Shown here one piece after another: positions 12,601 through 25,635 of a stretch of DNA of 64,000 bases. Each line of letters starts with the position of its first letter. Position 1 is the stretch's first letter. The translations under genes were made by a program, and so were the position numbers. The DNA comes from Norana najaformis (Eukaryota > Annelida > Clitellata > Crassiclitellata > Hormogastridae): the NCBI GenBank assembly GCA_964023275.1, contig OZ029923.1, positions 8,878,685-8,942,684 of the forward strand, read 5' to 3'. The notes below the pieces were generated by a model, which was given only the letters and a program-made list of their open reading frames with translations, had not been told where the DNA came from and ran no database searches.

Positions 12601-15600
12601 TTGTAAAAGTGGACGATTTTGTTGTTCATCCTGTTGAACTGCTGTTGAGTCTTTTCTTCAGACAAAAGATCTCTCAACCCTACCATTGTGTTTCTGAGGG
12701 CAAATGTTGGTGATACAGGAATTGGGTGCTTGCTGTCTAAATATGCCCTATCAGAAATTGAGCAAGGTGGGCCTCCATTTAGAGAGGGCACTGGGTGACC
12801 TAAATTTGGACTGGGCCCCACATTTTTATTGTACATAGGCTTTTTGCATTCAGTCATCTAATTAAACAATATATATGTTAAAAGTGCTTTTAATAAGTAA
12901 AAAAATAAACCAGGGCTTGGTGTCCGATACTCTGGAAATGGCCTCGATGAGTATGTTGCAATCTGTGCAAGGGCATATTTCTGAGCTCCCTTTAATTAAG
13001 GTGGAGAAGCGAATGCGATGCTGGGTTTTTTCTTAGGACTTGTGTTTATGTGTCATCTATTGGTTTATTTCTAGGGCCGTAGGTCCCACATTCGTATACA
13101 CGAAGATGCCACGGGAGGGATCTACACCGTGGGAGTGACGACACGTCCGGTTACCTCGCTGCAAGACGTAAGCTAGCAACATGCCTTGACCTTTGCAGTC
13201 TGACTCCTTGAACTACAGCCATTTCTTGTAGATCAGCGGGATTGGTTCTGCTGTAATGTGAGGAGTTAACTGTCTGCACATTACAAGTTATGTGAAGAGA
13301 GCAGACTTGAGTGTGGTCAAAACATTGACGGACATTGTCTGACAATAATGTACCCTATGACCATAAAAATTTAGGTTCTTAAAAAACAATGATTGGCTAA
13401 AAGCCAGAGTTGCTGCTGTTTATTACAAGACAGTGTGTCCACGAGTTTGTGTTGTGCCACATTAATGTCTACTGTTAACATAAGTTGCAAGGAGGTCCAG
13501 ACCTCCTTGGTAGATCATTGGGCATTTGCTCAAATGTTTGCTAATGGTTTAGATGGATCTATTGGGTGCATCAATTGCCCTCTAATTTCAGCTGCACTTG
13601 GAGCCCTGAGCTGATGACGGTTTGTTCATGTATCGGGTTTCGTTATCTTCGGTGCTGGGTTTAGTAAACAGTAACCAGAGTGGCTCGTGGTTGTATGATT
13701 CACTTCAGCCATAAGCTGTGTTAACACGTTGGCAGGATGTGGGAAAGTGGGCCAGATATGTGGGAAGATGGTCCAGGTCGTTTACTAAGTGGGGAAGTTG
13801 AATGAGAGTTCAGTGGGAATGTGGCCTAGATATATGTATGTAATAGAACGGAACTGTTCTCCAGGGCAGTGGATGAAATGGGGAAAAGGATTGGAACACT
13901 GAGAAAAGGTTACAGTTGGGAAGTAGCTGATTTGTCACATGGGCAACGTGTCTTAGAATCGGATTTCCTTTCTGCCACTGACTTAGATTTACTGATTTTT
14001 TGAACATAATAATAAAGAAAAGTAAATTGAGTAGAACCATTGTCTTGTTTGTAGATATGTAAAAGTCTGCCTGTGTGAGACTTGCTCTGACTGTAAATTA
14101 ATGTTTTACACTACTAAGCAGCGCCCTTTTCTTCGGCCTCGGCTGTGCTATGGCGCTATATAAATTGTCATTATTATTATTATTAAGTTGCTGCAAAATT
14201 TAACACCCATCAGTGCTAACCTTTCAATGTTCTTTAGCGGTTTAGTTGCACATGATTTTGAATAAAGCAGAATTAAACTGTATTTGGTAGACTGATTAAT
14301 GCAATGTTTGTCATAAATTGAATTTACTGCATAAAACTCAGATTTTTTCTGTTGAAGACCCAGTCACAGTTTTATAAGAACAAAATCTACTGGTTACTTA
14401 TGTTGTTTAGTTCCTTTGGCCACTGATGATTCCTTTCACTTAAATGTCCGCATGAAAGTTTGTTGGAAGAGTGGTCACAGGGCTTTAAGGCTGGAACACA
14501 AGCAGACTGACTGCAGTCCAACAACCAGACACCATTTTCACCTCCAACTTGCAGTGGAGCTCATTTACTGCCTTTGAAAGGATGGAGAGTTGAGTTGATC
14601 TGATATTTACTGATCTTCTCCGTCCAAGTACCAACTGGACTTGGTATTTTGGCCACTATTTGTCTGTCTAAGCACCTTTGTGAGGTTCTTAAAGGTGCTA
14701 TATAACTAGCCAGTTGCATACATACAAACATACATACATTGTTTACGTACATACAAATATATACACGTACATACGTATGTACTTTGGTTCTTAGATTGCT
14801 GACGGTCCTTTTACTTTGGTCTAACTGTATGCAAGTGTTTGATATGATTCAGAACCATGTTGCTTGTTACTGCAGACGATGCAATGCCTGAAGATGGGTG
14901 CATTGAGTCGGACGACTGCAAGTACGAACATGAACGCCCAGTCATCCCGATCACACGCCATATTCACACTGCACATTCGCCAACAACGACTGGCTAAACC
15001 AGAGGTATAACAGACATACGTATGGACATGTGCACACCTAGATTTACACACATATATCATACGTAGATGCTTGCGTGCTTACTTGCTTCCATGTGTACTA
15101 CAGAACAGCCTTATGACATGCTTCTGTATAGTACCAATTCCAATATAAAATGGTCAGTACGTGGATTCCAAATTGAACTTACTCTTACAAAATGACCGCA
15201 ATATAAGATGTAGAGAGTGCTCCTGATTAGTTTCTCTTGAAGCGGCACTCTCTACATTTCTAATTACAGTTACAACTGCAACACAATCTCGTCATAAGGC
15301 AGTAGTTGGTTGGCTTCCAAAGGTAGTGGTACAACAAGGTTTTAAAGTACTTATACCTCTGTACCTTTTGGTGTGCCATGTACAACCAGCAGCATGACTG
15401 ACTGTTGTTCATGTTGCACTATGTCTTGCTGGCAGCTGTGAGTATTTTGAAGGAGCTGTATAAATTCCTTGATAAATACGTACATGCAAATGACTCAGGT
15501 CTGACTGTTCTGGAAAGCTTTGTAATTGTTTTGAACAATTTGGGAGTCTGTAAAGTCAGAGCTAAATGCATCAGTTCTGATAACGAAGAGGAGCATGCAA

Positions 15601-18600
15601 TCCATATAATGCAAACCTTGCGCGCTGTATCGTATGTGTGGTCTGTGGTGTAGCTAGAAAAAGCTACAGTACCAAGGACCACACATTATGCTGATGTGAT
15701 CGATGGTTTATTGAGCTCTGCACGTACGTACAATGTTTGTATTGATGGAATATTGTGAGCAACTTGCCATCTGTGCTGTGGCTGAACCAATGACCTTCAT
15801 TGGACTGATATTACACAACTAATGAGTCAAGAGTCAGATGTGACATTATTTATGGACACATGTAAACAGAATGAGTAATAAGTGGTCGTGTAATTACGAT
15901 CATTTGCTCTACAGCATACCTTGCAAACCTTGCACAATGTATCAGTGTGTCTTGAAAAGCATACTTAAAACCATTCCAGAGGATCACTTGTTACATGCTG
16001 CGTTACATTATGAATTCTTCTAATTTCGTTGTGAAAGTTGTTACTATCTTGGGCAGGTTGTTTGAGTTCATTCCCTCAATTTCTTCAATTCGAGGATACT
16101 CTACTCAATCCTCTGATTGCTTCATGAGGTTTGAGAAAGTTTTTGGGAGCAAGCTTTTCCAGGTTTTGACCCCAAACCTTGGTTGATGTTCATTTGGCTG
16201 AGTCTGTGTGGCCCTTCGGTTCACAACGGACGATAGTTATAATTACTTTTTCTTCCGCTGTGCTATCAGCTGAACATCTGTTGTTGGCACTAAACAATTG
16301 TGCTTTAAGGAACTGTACAAAACATCACACGGCGTAATTAATAGAACAGAACAGGACAAACACTCAACTTTTTTTCTGGCTTTCTTTGATCTCGTTAGCA
16401 TTTCTCCTTGGATTTTGACTACCAGGACCCACTTTTAGCTTCTCTGTTGTTTTTGCATTGTATTGAACTATCACTCCATTGTTCTGCATCTCAGACTGAA
16501 GTCGCATTTTTAATCCACTACAAGAGCTATATGTTTCCTTAAGAACATTCTATAACAAAACCCAAGCCAATTGATGGCTTGTTATCTATGGGGCTATAGG
16601 ACTTGTCGTTATTGCGTTATGTTACAGTATCAGCTGATGCCCTGCTTATCATTGCAGAGATAGATACAGATTACGATACAACACCGTGTTACAGTTGCAC
16701 CTGTAGAGACCCCGAGTGCGTTACAAAGTCACTTTGGAAAAGCCAGCATAATAGGTGCTTCTGAAATCAGAGGTTATACTTTCCAGCATCTGTCGTTTCT
16801 GCAGGGCTACAGAGTAAACCCGACCCTCCTTGTTGCATGCTTCATTATGCCACAGATTCTTATACAACGTTGTCAGGGACATGAGTGCCAGAATTGGTGG
16901 ACGCTGACTTGCTGTGACCCGTATCCAAACTGTGTTGGGCTCTCGGGCCTTCTCGGTTGCTGGTCCATGGCTGTACAATTTGTTGCTAAGTACTATTCGT
17001 TCTGTCAGTTCTGTGATGCCTTTCTGGTCTAAGCTTAAAACTCGTCTGTCAACTTGCTTACCCACCGTAGCCTGGCTTCTGGTTCCTCTTACCTATTGAA
17101 ATTCGACCCGGCTTCTCCAATGGATTATGATTTTGGATTGCGATTTAGGTTTGAAGCAACCATCAACGGATGCCTTGGGCATTATGATAACGGCGCTATA
17201 GAAGTCAGATTTGATTGGATTAGTGCATGGAAATGACTTCCTAGTACAACGACTCCTTTTAGTGTGATTCACGATATGGCTTCCAGAGACAGCATCATAA
17301 TGAGCTTCCATTGTCCTTGAAAAATTAAATTGGATTGTTAAAATAAAACTTTCTGTGTTGCAGAATCTGGAAGAGGACGGCAAGGAGAGGGACAGCACAG
17401 AGGCCCTTACGGAGTTTGAGATGCTTTCGGCCAAATTCCATTTCGTCGACCTTGCCGGATCCGAACGACTGAAGCGGACAGGAGCAACCGGAGATCGAGC
17501 TAAAGAGGGCATATCAATTAACTGTGGACTGGTAACCAAGATTCACTGATCTGTGAAACCTCTTAACTTATCAGCAGTTTCTAGAAACCTTCTGAAAATT
17601 GAGGACTTACGAAGTCAAATTGTATTTGTGGACGGTACCTATGAATTTTTGAGCAGAAGAAAATAAATGATTTTGAGAGGAAGATAAATTTGTTTTCGTT
17701 TTTGACTGTTTTTGTATAGTTTGAAAGATATAATGAATATCGGTCTGAGGGTTATGTTTTCTGTTATGTTATTTGGCATGACTCATTGTTGAAGAAAATT
17801 ATGCAAAAATTTCCTTTGTTTGAAATTTGGATCACATAAAAAAAGGTTGTCCCAGCAATAATATTGTATTTTTAAATGCTATCTGCAAAATTTTTTGTCA
17901 GCTGTACGGATGTTGCTGGGAAAGAGAAAATGAAACATGCTAGATAATTGTTTTGTGGATGTAGGATTAGATGTGGGGCTCTGCTTTGCACTGGTCATCT
18001 GTGCATGAAACATTGTTGAAATTGTTACTGGGGTCCCTGTTTGCGTTTTGTTCGTACATCCAACTGCTGTTGAGCAGAGCATTCAAACATATTCATGAAC
18101 CCTAGGTCATGTCACAGTGGTGGAAAACTTTAACTTGCAGTTTCTCAAAAGTAGCTGTGAAGAGACCTACATCTTTACAAATTGTAGCGTTTTTGCTATT
18201 TCTATAGAAACTCGTGGTTTTCACCAACTTATTTAGCAATTCCAGCCCTATCCAGTGCAATATCAAGCTCAGTTTTGATTTTTTACAACTTTGTGAGAGT
18301 TTTCTCAAGCATGGTCACATTTAAATTCTGTAGGAGTGAGAATATATTTCTGATGTTCATCGTGTCCAATTTATATAGCTTCAGTGAAACATATGTAATG
18401 CTCAGAACTTGTATACTAACAGTTAAGTAGCAAATGGATTGACCAATGTTATCAACTGCTTACTAGTGACTTTACATTTTTGCAGTGTGTTGAAATGTGT
18501 TTCAAGAGAAATAGATATCATTTGTGAAACAATTTGAATGAAATACATTACATTTTAAATGAATTACATTGGATAGAAATTTATAAAGAGGTGTTCCTGT

Positions 18601-21600
18601 TCTATCTTTAGCTTGCCCTTGGTAATGTGATATCAGCGCTGGGTGACAAGATGAAAAAGGGCATGCACGTTCCATATCGGGATTCCAAACTGACCCGTCT
18701 GCTTCAGGATTCGCTTGGCGGTAACAGGTAACAGATACATTACTTGGATCTTTGGTAAGGTTTGTAAAACGTGCTGTATAAGTGCTTTGATACATACTTT
18801 GGTGCCTACTTTACATTTATATAGCACCACCATCTATGAACATGAGCAGTTGGCCACTGTAGGTGTAAGTAGCACATTATATGCCAAACTTTTCTTATAA
18901 CAAAAATACAGACATTTCACGGTCGGATACATGGATCACAAATTTGGTTCAGCTCTAGATATGTTCTCATTATAACACAGCCTCGTTATAAGCAGTCTTT
19001 GATACGGCCCTCAAAGAAAATCTTGTAAGAAGTTTCTGATGTATCTGTGTATGTACTGCAGTGTGCATCGTCCTGCATGGGTTCTCTCTGTGGAACAGTC
19101 TTCCTGTAAACATTCGTTCTGTTTCTGTTAATTTGGCCCAAGAAACATTCTATTCGTTAGTTAAGACTCACTTGTTCAAATTAACTGGGCAGCCATGTTC
19201 ACAGCGCTTTTGAGAGATTCTTGAACTGTGCTATATAAAAGACTAGATACATACATACATTGTGACATTGATTAACCAAACAGTGTCATTATTGGACGTT
19301 ACTTATCCAGTACTTCTTTGTTCCTTGTATGCTTTGACGACTGCTTTTTCTTTTTGTCTAGCCGCACTGTTATGATTGCTTGCATATCACCCTCCGATCG
19401 TGATTTCGTTGAGACGCTGAACACACTAAAATATGCCAATCGAGCTCGAAACATAAAGAACAAAGTGATGGTCAACCAGGATAAGACGAGCAAACAGATC
19501 GCCTCGCTCAGGGCAGAAATCCAGGCGCTACAAGCTGAACTTCTGGAGTACAAAACGGTCAGTAACTGTCTTGTTTAAATTATTTTTCTTATATTTTCTG
19601 GTTGGTATTTTGTCAGTTCAGTATACATGGTAGCTAATTAGTTATCTAGACATTTGATAAAGCAGTTGTTAAGTACCTCGCAAAAGTGTTGCATGTGTAT
19701 GTATGTATGTGTGTTCATGTATGTATGTTTATATGTATCTTTGTACCTGGGCTTTTTGTGGGAACCTCTCTGACTTAACTATATGCCAGTGTCTATACCT
19801 AAACAATATTAGTATTAATATCTTAACTGTATTAGCAATAATACCTTAGTGATACTGTTACTAATACCTGCATTGCTGAGGTCATTCATTCATATATTCA
19901 GAATGTTAATACAGCAACCCTTAAAAAGAGGTAATTGGATATGATAATTTTTCTGTGCAGGGGAAGCGAGGGATAGATGCGGAGGGTTTGGAGTGTGTGA
20001 GCGACATGTACCAAGAGAACAGCATGCTCCAGTCGGAGATCAACGGAATGCGACAGAGGTTAAAGGTTCTGCAGGAGACGGTCGAGTCCCTGACCCTACG
20101 AAATATCCAGCTACTTGCAGAGAGAGACGCCATCAGTATCGCGGCTGTTGGTGGTCAGTATTTCTTTATTGTTTTCAGTCCTTTGTTTCCTGTGTTTTCT
20201 GCTTTTAAGCGTCCGATAGTGTAGCGGATGTGATTAGCGTTGGCTTCTAGTTGTGAACTTAATGGACTGTCCTCCAAAAGGTCAGGAGTTCAAATCCCCA
20301 CCAGGGCAGAAAGATGTTTCGAGATTTCTGCAACGCTTGTGCCCTCTGGTGAACTCAGCAATTAAATGGGTACCGTACACTGTCAGAAGTATGATCAGGC
20401 AGGGAGAGGAATGGCCACTGGCCCTAATAGGCTGAGGCTAAGAGATTGAAGTTGCTAATGCTACATACCTGTGGATGGTGATAATTCTTGGTGTTACTTT
20501 AAGGGATTACTGAACAAATTTTCAGATTGATGCAGTTTTCTTGGAGTTATTTTGTTGCTTATTGCTTGCTTTGTTTACATTTGTGTTTTTATTGTTAGTT
20601 ATGATGTATTTCTTTTGCATGTTGGATTCATAAGGCGCTCCTATCAAAGATACTGGTTGCTGAGGTTATGCATAATTTGGGTTTCGCATATCACGCCCTG
20701 GATTTGAACTCTGGTTGCTGAGGTTAAAAGAGCGACGTGTTAGTTGCTTGGCTAATATGCCATCGCTTGAAACCTGTCTTTCCACGCTATTGCTTTTTCT
20801 CTGCCGATTGTGATGATTTAAGGATATGTTACAAATGTTATGAGTTTTGTGTTTTTCTTTCGGCAGATGCGGTAAACGAAGATGCCAAAAAATTTATCGA
20901 GGGTTACATAAAAGAAATGGAGGAGTTAAGGTGTGTTATGTGTATTCTTTTTGTGGCGGTTTCTTGGTGATGCTGCAAGTTATTGATTGAGAATGTCTGG
21001 AATACATGTGTTCTTTCAGAAGACCTGTTGTTTCAGCCAGGTAATTGTGACACAGAGTCTGTCTTGTAATAAGCATAAGATTTATTTGGTTTAAGGAATT
21101 AATACAACGTAATGCAAAAACAGTTGTTTAAAGGCCATCATATGTAGCCAGCTACTTCTAGGGTGTGACTGTTTACCCTTTTACGTAAAGCTGTTGAAGA
21201 TGCTGACGACAGTTTTTATTCTTGCATAATGTCTTTTTCGTTTCTAAAACCTCTGTTTTGTATTATATTTGCCCTGATTAAGTTCTTTATGTTTGAAGTC
21301 ATCATCATTTAATCATTTTCTTGTGTCCTAGTAATGCTTTTGTGAGTTGTCCGTGGCCAAACCTTATGAGCAAGGAAGATGCATGTGATGCTGAAGGTAC
21401 AGTGAGGTATTCACACCATTATTGCATGGATCTTTTCGTAAGTTGCTGTCCTAAGGGAATTTTTTTCTGTGAAGCACAGTTGTGGTTGAACAAGATGGCA
21501 GTCTTTCGATGCAGGTTCACATGGCCCAGCTGAAAACTCGGTTTAACAGTATGGCATCATGTGCACAGTTGATACAGCCAACACATTAGCATTATAATTA

Positions 21601-24600
21601 GCATTATAGTTAAACCATAATTAGCAAATTAACATTTTTATTTGGTAGGACACGACTTATTGAATCCGAGGCTCAGATGGAAATGTTACGAAGGACTGCA
21701 ATGCGTCTGACACCGTCACGAGCATCGTTAAGTCCAATGACTGGCACGATGTCAACGTCAGGAACCATGTCAGCACTTGATTTCAATGCATCGCCTGATG
21801 AACACGTCCATGAAATTCTTTCCTTGGCTAAGAGAGATTTGCGGCATTTAAAAAAGAGTTCACGAAACAAGCGATTTAACAGGTTTTAAAGTCTTGAGCT
21901 TCTTCGTTAAGTCTGATGCTTTTGTTCTTGCGTAAAGTAATTTGTGTTTGGAAGTTCTTGCTTCAGAATGCGAATGTGTAAATTACTGAAAAGGAATTTT
22001 ATAAAATTTTGAGATTTGTTCATCATTGTTATCTCACCTTTCTCAATTCACTATCCCATTCCTAATTCTTTATGGTTTAATTATTTGGCAACAATTTCTG
22101 AGTTATGAGTGTCATTAACGTTGAACTGACGTAAACAACCACAGCACATTTTATCTGATACTTGGTCATAAATCACTCTTTATCTGGGCTAAGTATAATG
22201 TATCTAGTAATTCTGTGCTTATGTTGTTTATTTTTGTGAGAAAGGAAACAAAAATATGTGATTTAGACTTACTCTACTCAACTTTATTTGGCAGATGTGG
22301 CTATGGCAAGCTGCTTGTCTCTTTCGCTTGTGATTCTATCCATGCATGAATAAATGGGTGGATGGGGGTGTGCAAGTGAGTGAGTGAATGAGTGATTGTC
22401 ATTCCCTTTACTCAAAAACTGTTCTGTTTTACCAGAACTTGGCTGGGAGCACCAAAGAGGCGCTCCCAGCCAAATTTTTTATTGTCTTACAATAAGTGGA
22501 AATCTGCTGGCTATTTTGTCAGCTTATATCTCGATGTTGTAAGGTTTTATACCATACTACTTTCTGTTGTTTTGGTAGCCATTAAAAAATTATGCGCTTT
22601 TTTGTTTTAAAGTCAGAGTAAAAATGATGGAAGCGATGAAGAAAAGCAGGACAATGAATACAGCGACTTCGAAGAAGAAGAAGCAAATGGAGTAGGTTAT
22701 TTTAGAGTAATAGACATGAGAAGATTGAGTATGTTATCTAGCTGTACTGCAGATAAGCTGATGCAGTATGCAGTTTTATAGCATTACAAATAAGAAGGTG
22801 CAGTGTTATCTATCTAAGAGCATTAAATATAAGCAGACAGTTTGTTATTTAATAGTATAACATATCAAAAGATGGAGTACATTTAACATTGCTTTATAAT
22901 ATTATTGAAAAATTTTATAATTAATTTCTAAAACATTTTTAGGCTGTAAATGGTGATGAGATGGAAGATGAAGAAGAAGGGGAAGAAGAGGATTTGGACG
23001 ATGGTGATGATATGCTACTCAGCGACATTGAAAGTGATCTCGGTACGTCATCTTGACTAATTTCGTTGCTCTAATTTGTAACTTAAGATTCCTTAGCTTG
23101 CTGCAATTTATTTACAGTCAGTATTTCATGAAATTTTATCGAAATTTCATTAGAATTAAAATCTTGTGAAACAGGATGGTGTTATTAAGTGTTGGTACTG
23201 TTGAGTGGGATGTAATTTCTGTGTACGGAGTGGCCCTGATTTTAAAATGAAGCCTTATTCTCGTGGAAAAGCAGGATAGCACATTGGTCATGTGACTACA
23301 CTAGACCCTGCTCATCCTTGCAACTCTGAATTGTCCTTACTTTGTTTTGGTAGAATATATATGGGTATCCTGAGTGGATAGTAAATGCTTTGAGCAGGTA
23401 ACTTATGTCCTGACCAAGCTGCTGGCTTCCTGAGCAAGTAGTCACTTCTTTGAGCAAGTGGAAGATTTGCACCACTTTGATGTGCAGTTGTGTTAAAATG
23501 ATACTGCATTCTGTGGAAGAGTTAAATTTGGTATCATAAGTAACTTTTTGCTGTACCAACTGATGTTTAAACATGTGATACTGTTGCTGTAAAAATCTCG
23601 TAAAATTAATTAAATGTATACTTCAGTATTGTCACAGCTCTTGAGTGAAGCATAGTTGTCCATTCTCTTAAAAATAAATTTTAGGTAACATTAACGTGCC
23701 TCAGATTCAGGTGTGCTGACATTGCACACGTTATAAGTGCTATAGTAAATAAGGTAAACTTCATTTAGCGGTGTTTCGATTGTATATTTTTTTCACTACC
23801 AGTTTCCTGTTTTATTTAATGCATTTTATCGTCAGATGATGAGGACCAATTGGAAGGTGGTAAGAACCGTGGTAACTGTTGTTGATGTTGTTCTTGTGTG
23901 TTGTATAGTTGTCTTTGTTGTTGCACAATTTCTTTTCTTTTGAGGCTTTATTGTCTGTCTCTTTTGCACAGTTTTGCTTTAGTACTGCACTTTCCTTTGT
24001 TTAAGTTGTCTTCTCATCGCCGTCTTGTGAGCTGGTCGCTGTTTAACGTTTAGGCTGTCACTCGCTGTCTTTTCTGTAGTAGTATTTATTTTATTTGCTG
24101 TCTACTTCACTGGTTTCTGAAGGAACCACTCATTAAACCTGACAGTGCAGAATGAATTGCTTTTAACAGGATTTGGGAAGCTTCTTTGGCCATGCTTACC
24201 TTTCATCAGTGCTTAGTAGCTCTGTTTAGTGGTCTAAACAGTTATGACAATGACGACTGGTTCATTCTTTACACAGATGGGGAGAGTAGAGTTGGGGAGG
24301 ATGTACAGGGAAATAAATGAAGTTATTAATGTTACTAAAAACTATTAACGCATGCATTTCGTATTGGTTTTCATTTAACTTAGTGTATTTGTTGTCCTCA
24401 TTCCTTTTTAGTTTTAATCCTCAAATTTCTGATTTGTGCCATATTAGTTTGACTGCTATTTCTTGCAACTCTGAATTATCCTTACTTGTGTTTTGGTAGA
24501 ATATGTGAGTGTCTTGAGTGGATATTAAATGTTTCAAGCAGGTAACATATGTCCTGACCAAGATGCTGGCTTCATAAGCAAGTAGTCACTTTCTTGAGCA

Positions 24601-25581
24601 AGTGGAAGATTTGCAAAGCAATGTAGTGTTCTTGAGTGAATAATTGGGTTGTTTAAGTCCAAATTATTGATGTTGATGGCAGTTCCCACTTGAAGCCAGA
24701 ATGTAACTTTGCCTGACTTCAACTTTGAATGAAATTACCATAAAAGCTGGTGTTAAACAAAAGCCATTTAATTACGCCACACTGAAAGTATTAATTTAAC
24801 ACCAACTGCAAGCACAAGTAAGGTAAGGCAAAGATCTTTTATTTTCTTATGCAGAGTCACCAGTACACTGGTTGTCGGATGTCCAGTTGTGGGGTTTTAG
24901 GTCTTTTTGCAGAAGTGCAGACAAGAAACCAGTGACCAGTAACAATATTTCATTCGTTTTTGGGAGAACACTTGGCTGGATGGCATTTCTGTTCTTTTAT
25001 CCGTTCAGTGACTGGCAAGCTTCACGAGAATTTGGCTGATTTGACGTGCGAGATCTCGATCAAGCAGAAGTTGATCGAAGAACTTGAGCTGAGCCAGAAG
25101 CGCCTTCACACGCTCAAGGTCCACTACGAGGAGAAACTCATCGCCCTTGAAAACAAGATTCGAGAAACGCAGGTGGAAAGAGACCAGGTTCTTTCAAGTC
25201 TTGGTAAGTCAGTGAAGACTTTTGCTGACAGTCATGATTATGGTTGTGTGTATTATTTTTTGTTCCATTTGGATGTTGTTTGGTTGAAGTGTATGAAAAA
25301 TGTTGTCTTTTCATATTTGGTTTCAAACGTGTTGGCAGTGTGATATAGTGCAACGTAAACTTATGTATGTTATTCAACAATAGCAAATTTGAGAGGTGCT
25401 TGAAGGGGGCTATATGATTATTATCCTTGTAGGAGATTGTAGGTATATACAACAATAACCAGAGCTACATCTGCATGAGCTGCCTTGGTTGTAGTTTCAT
25501 GACTTTGAAGGCCACTATTTGCTGTGGTTGATTGGGTTTTGTAATTTGAATATACATGTAATAGACTTATGTATGTAGTTT

Positions 25582-25635
<54 letters not shown>

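Larger units (their letters stand above)
13168..14875 (+). other. KIF21 intron 5
   Basis: 1.7-kb intron with a retroelement tail on the plus strand (14117-14190, ending in ATT repeats) and a second tail with CATA repeats (about 14655-14765). No coding exon seen. Confidence 0.85.

Noticed and set aside
15405..15682. Opposed frames of 82-87 codons in intron 6
   Set aside because: No family resemblance, no splice signals in phase, ordinary intron composition.
16721..17065. Minus-strand 114-codon frame
   Set aside because: Shadow of the plus-strand LINE ORF2 remnant, which reads the recognisable GPxLxN-type block.
22616..22691. Alternative acceptor for exon 13 five bases downstream (AAGTCAG|AGTAAA)
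   Set aside because: It keeps a frame only by giving VKMMEAMKK..., unlike the acidic KIF21 segment, and breaks the phase into exon 14.
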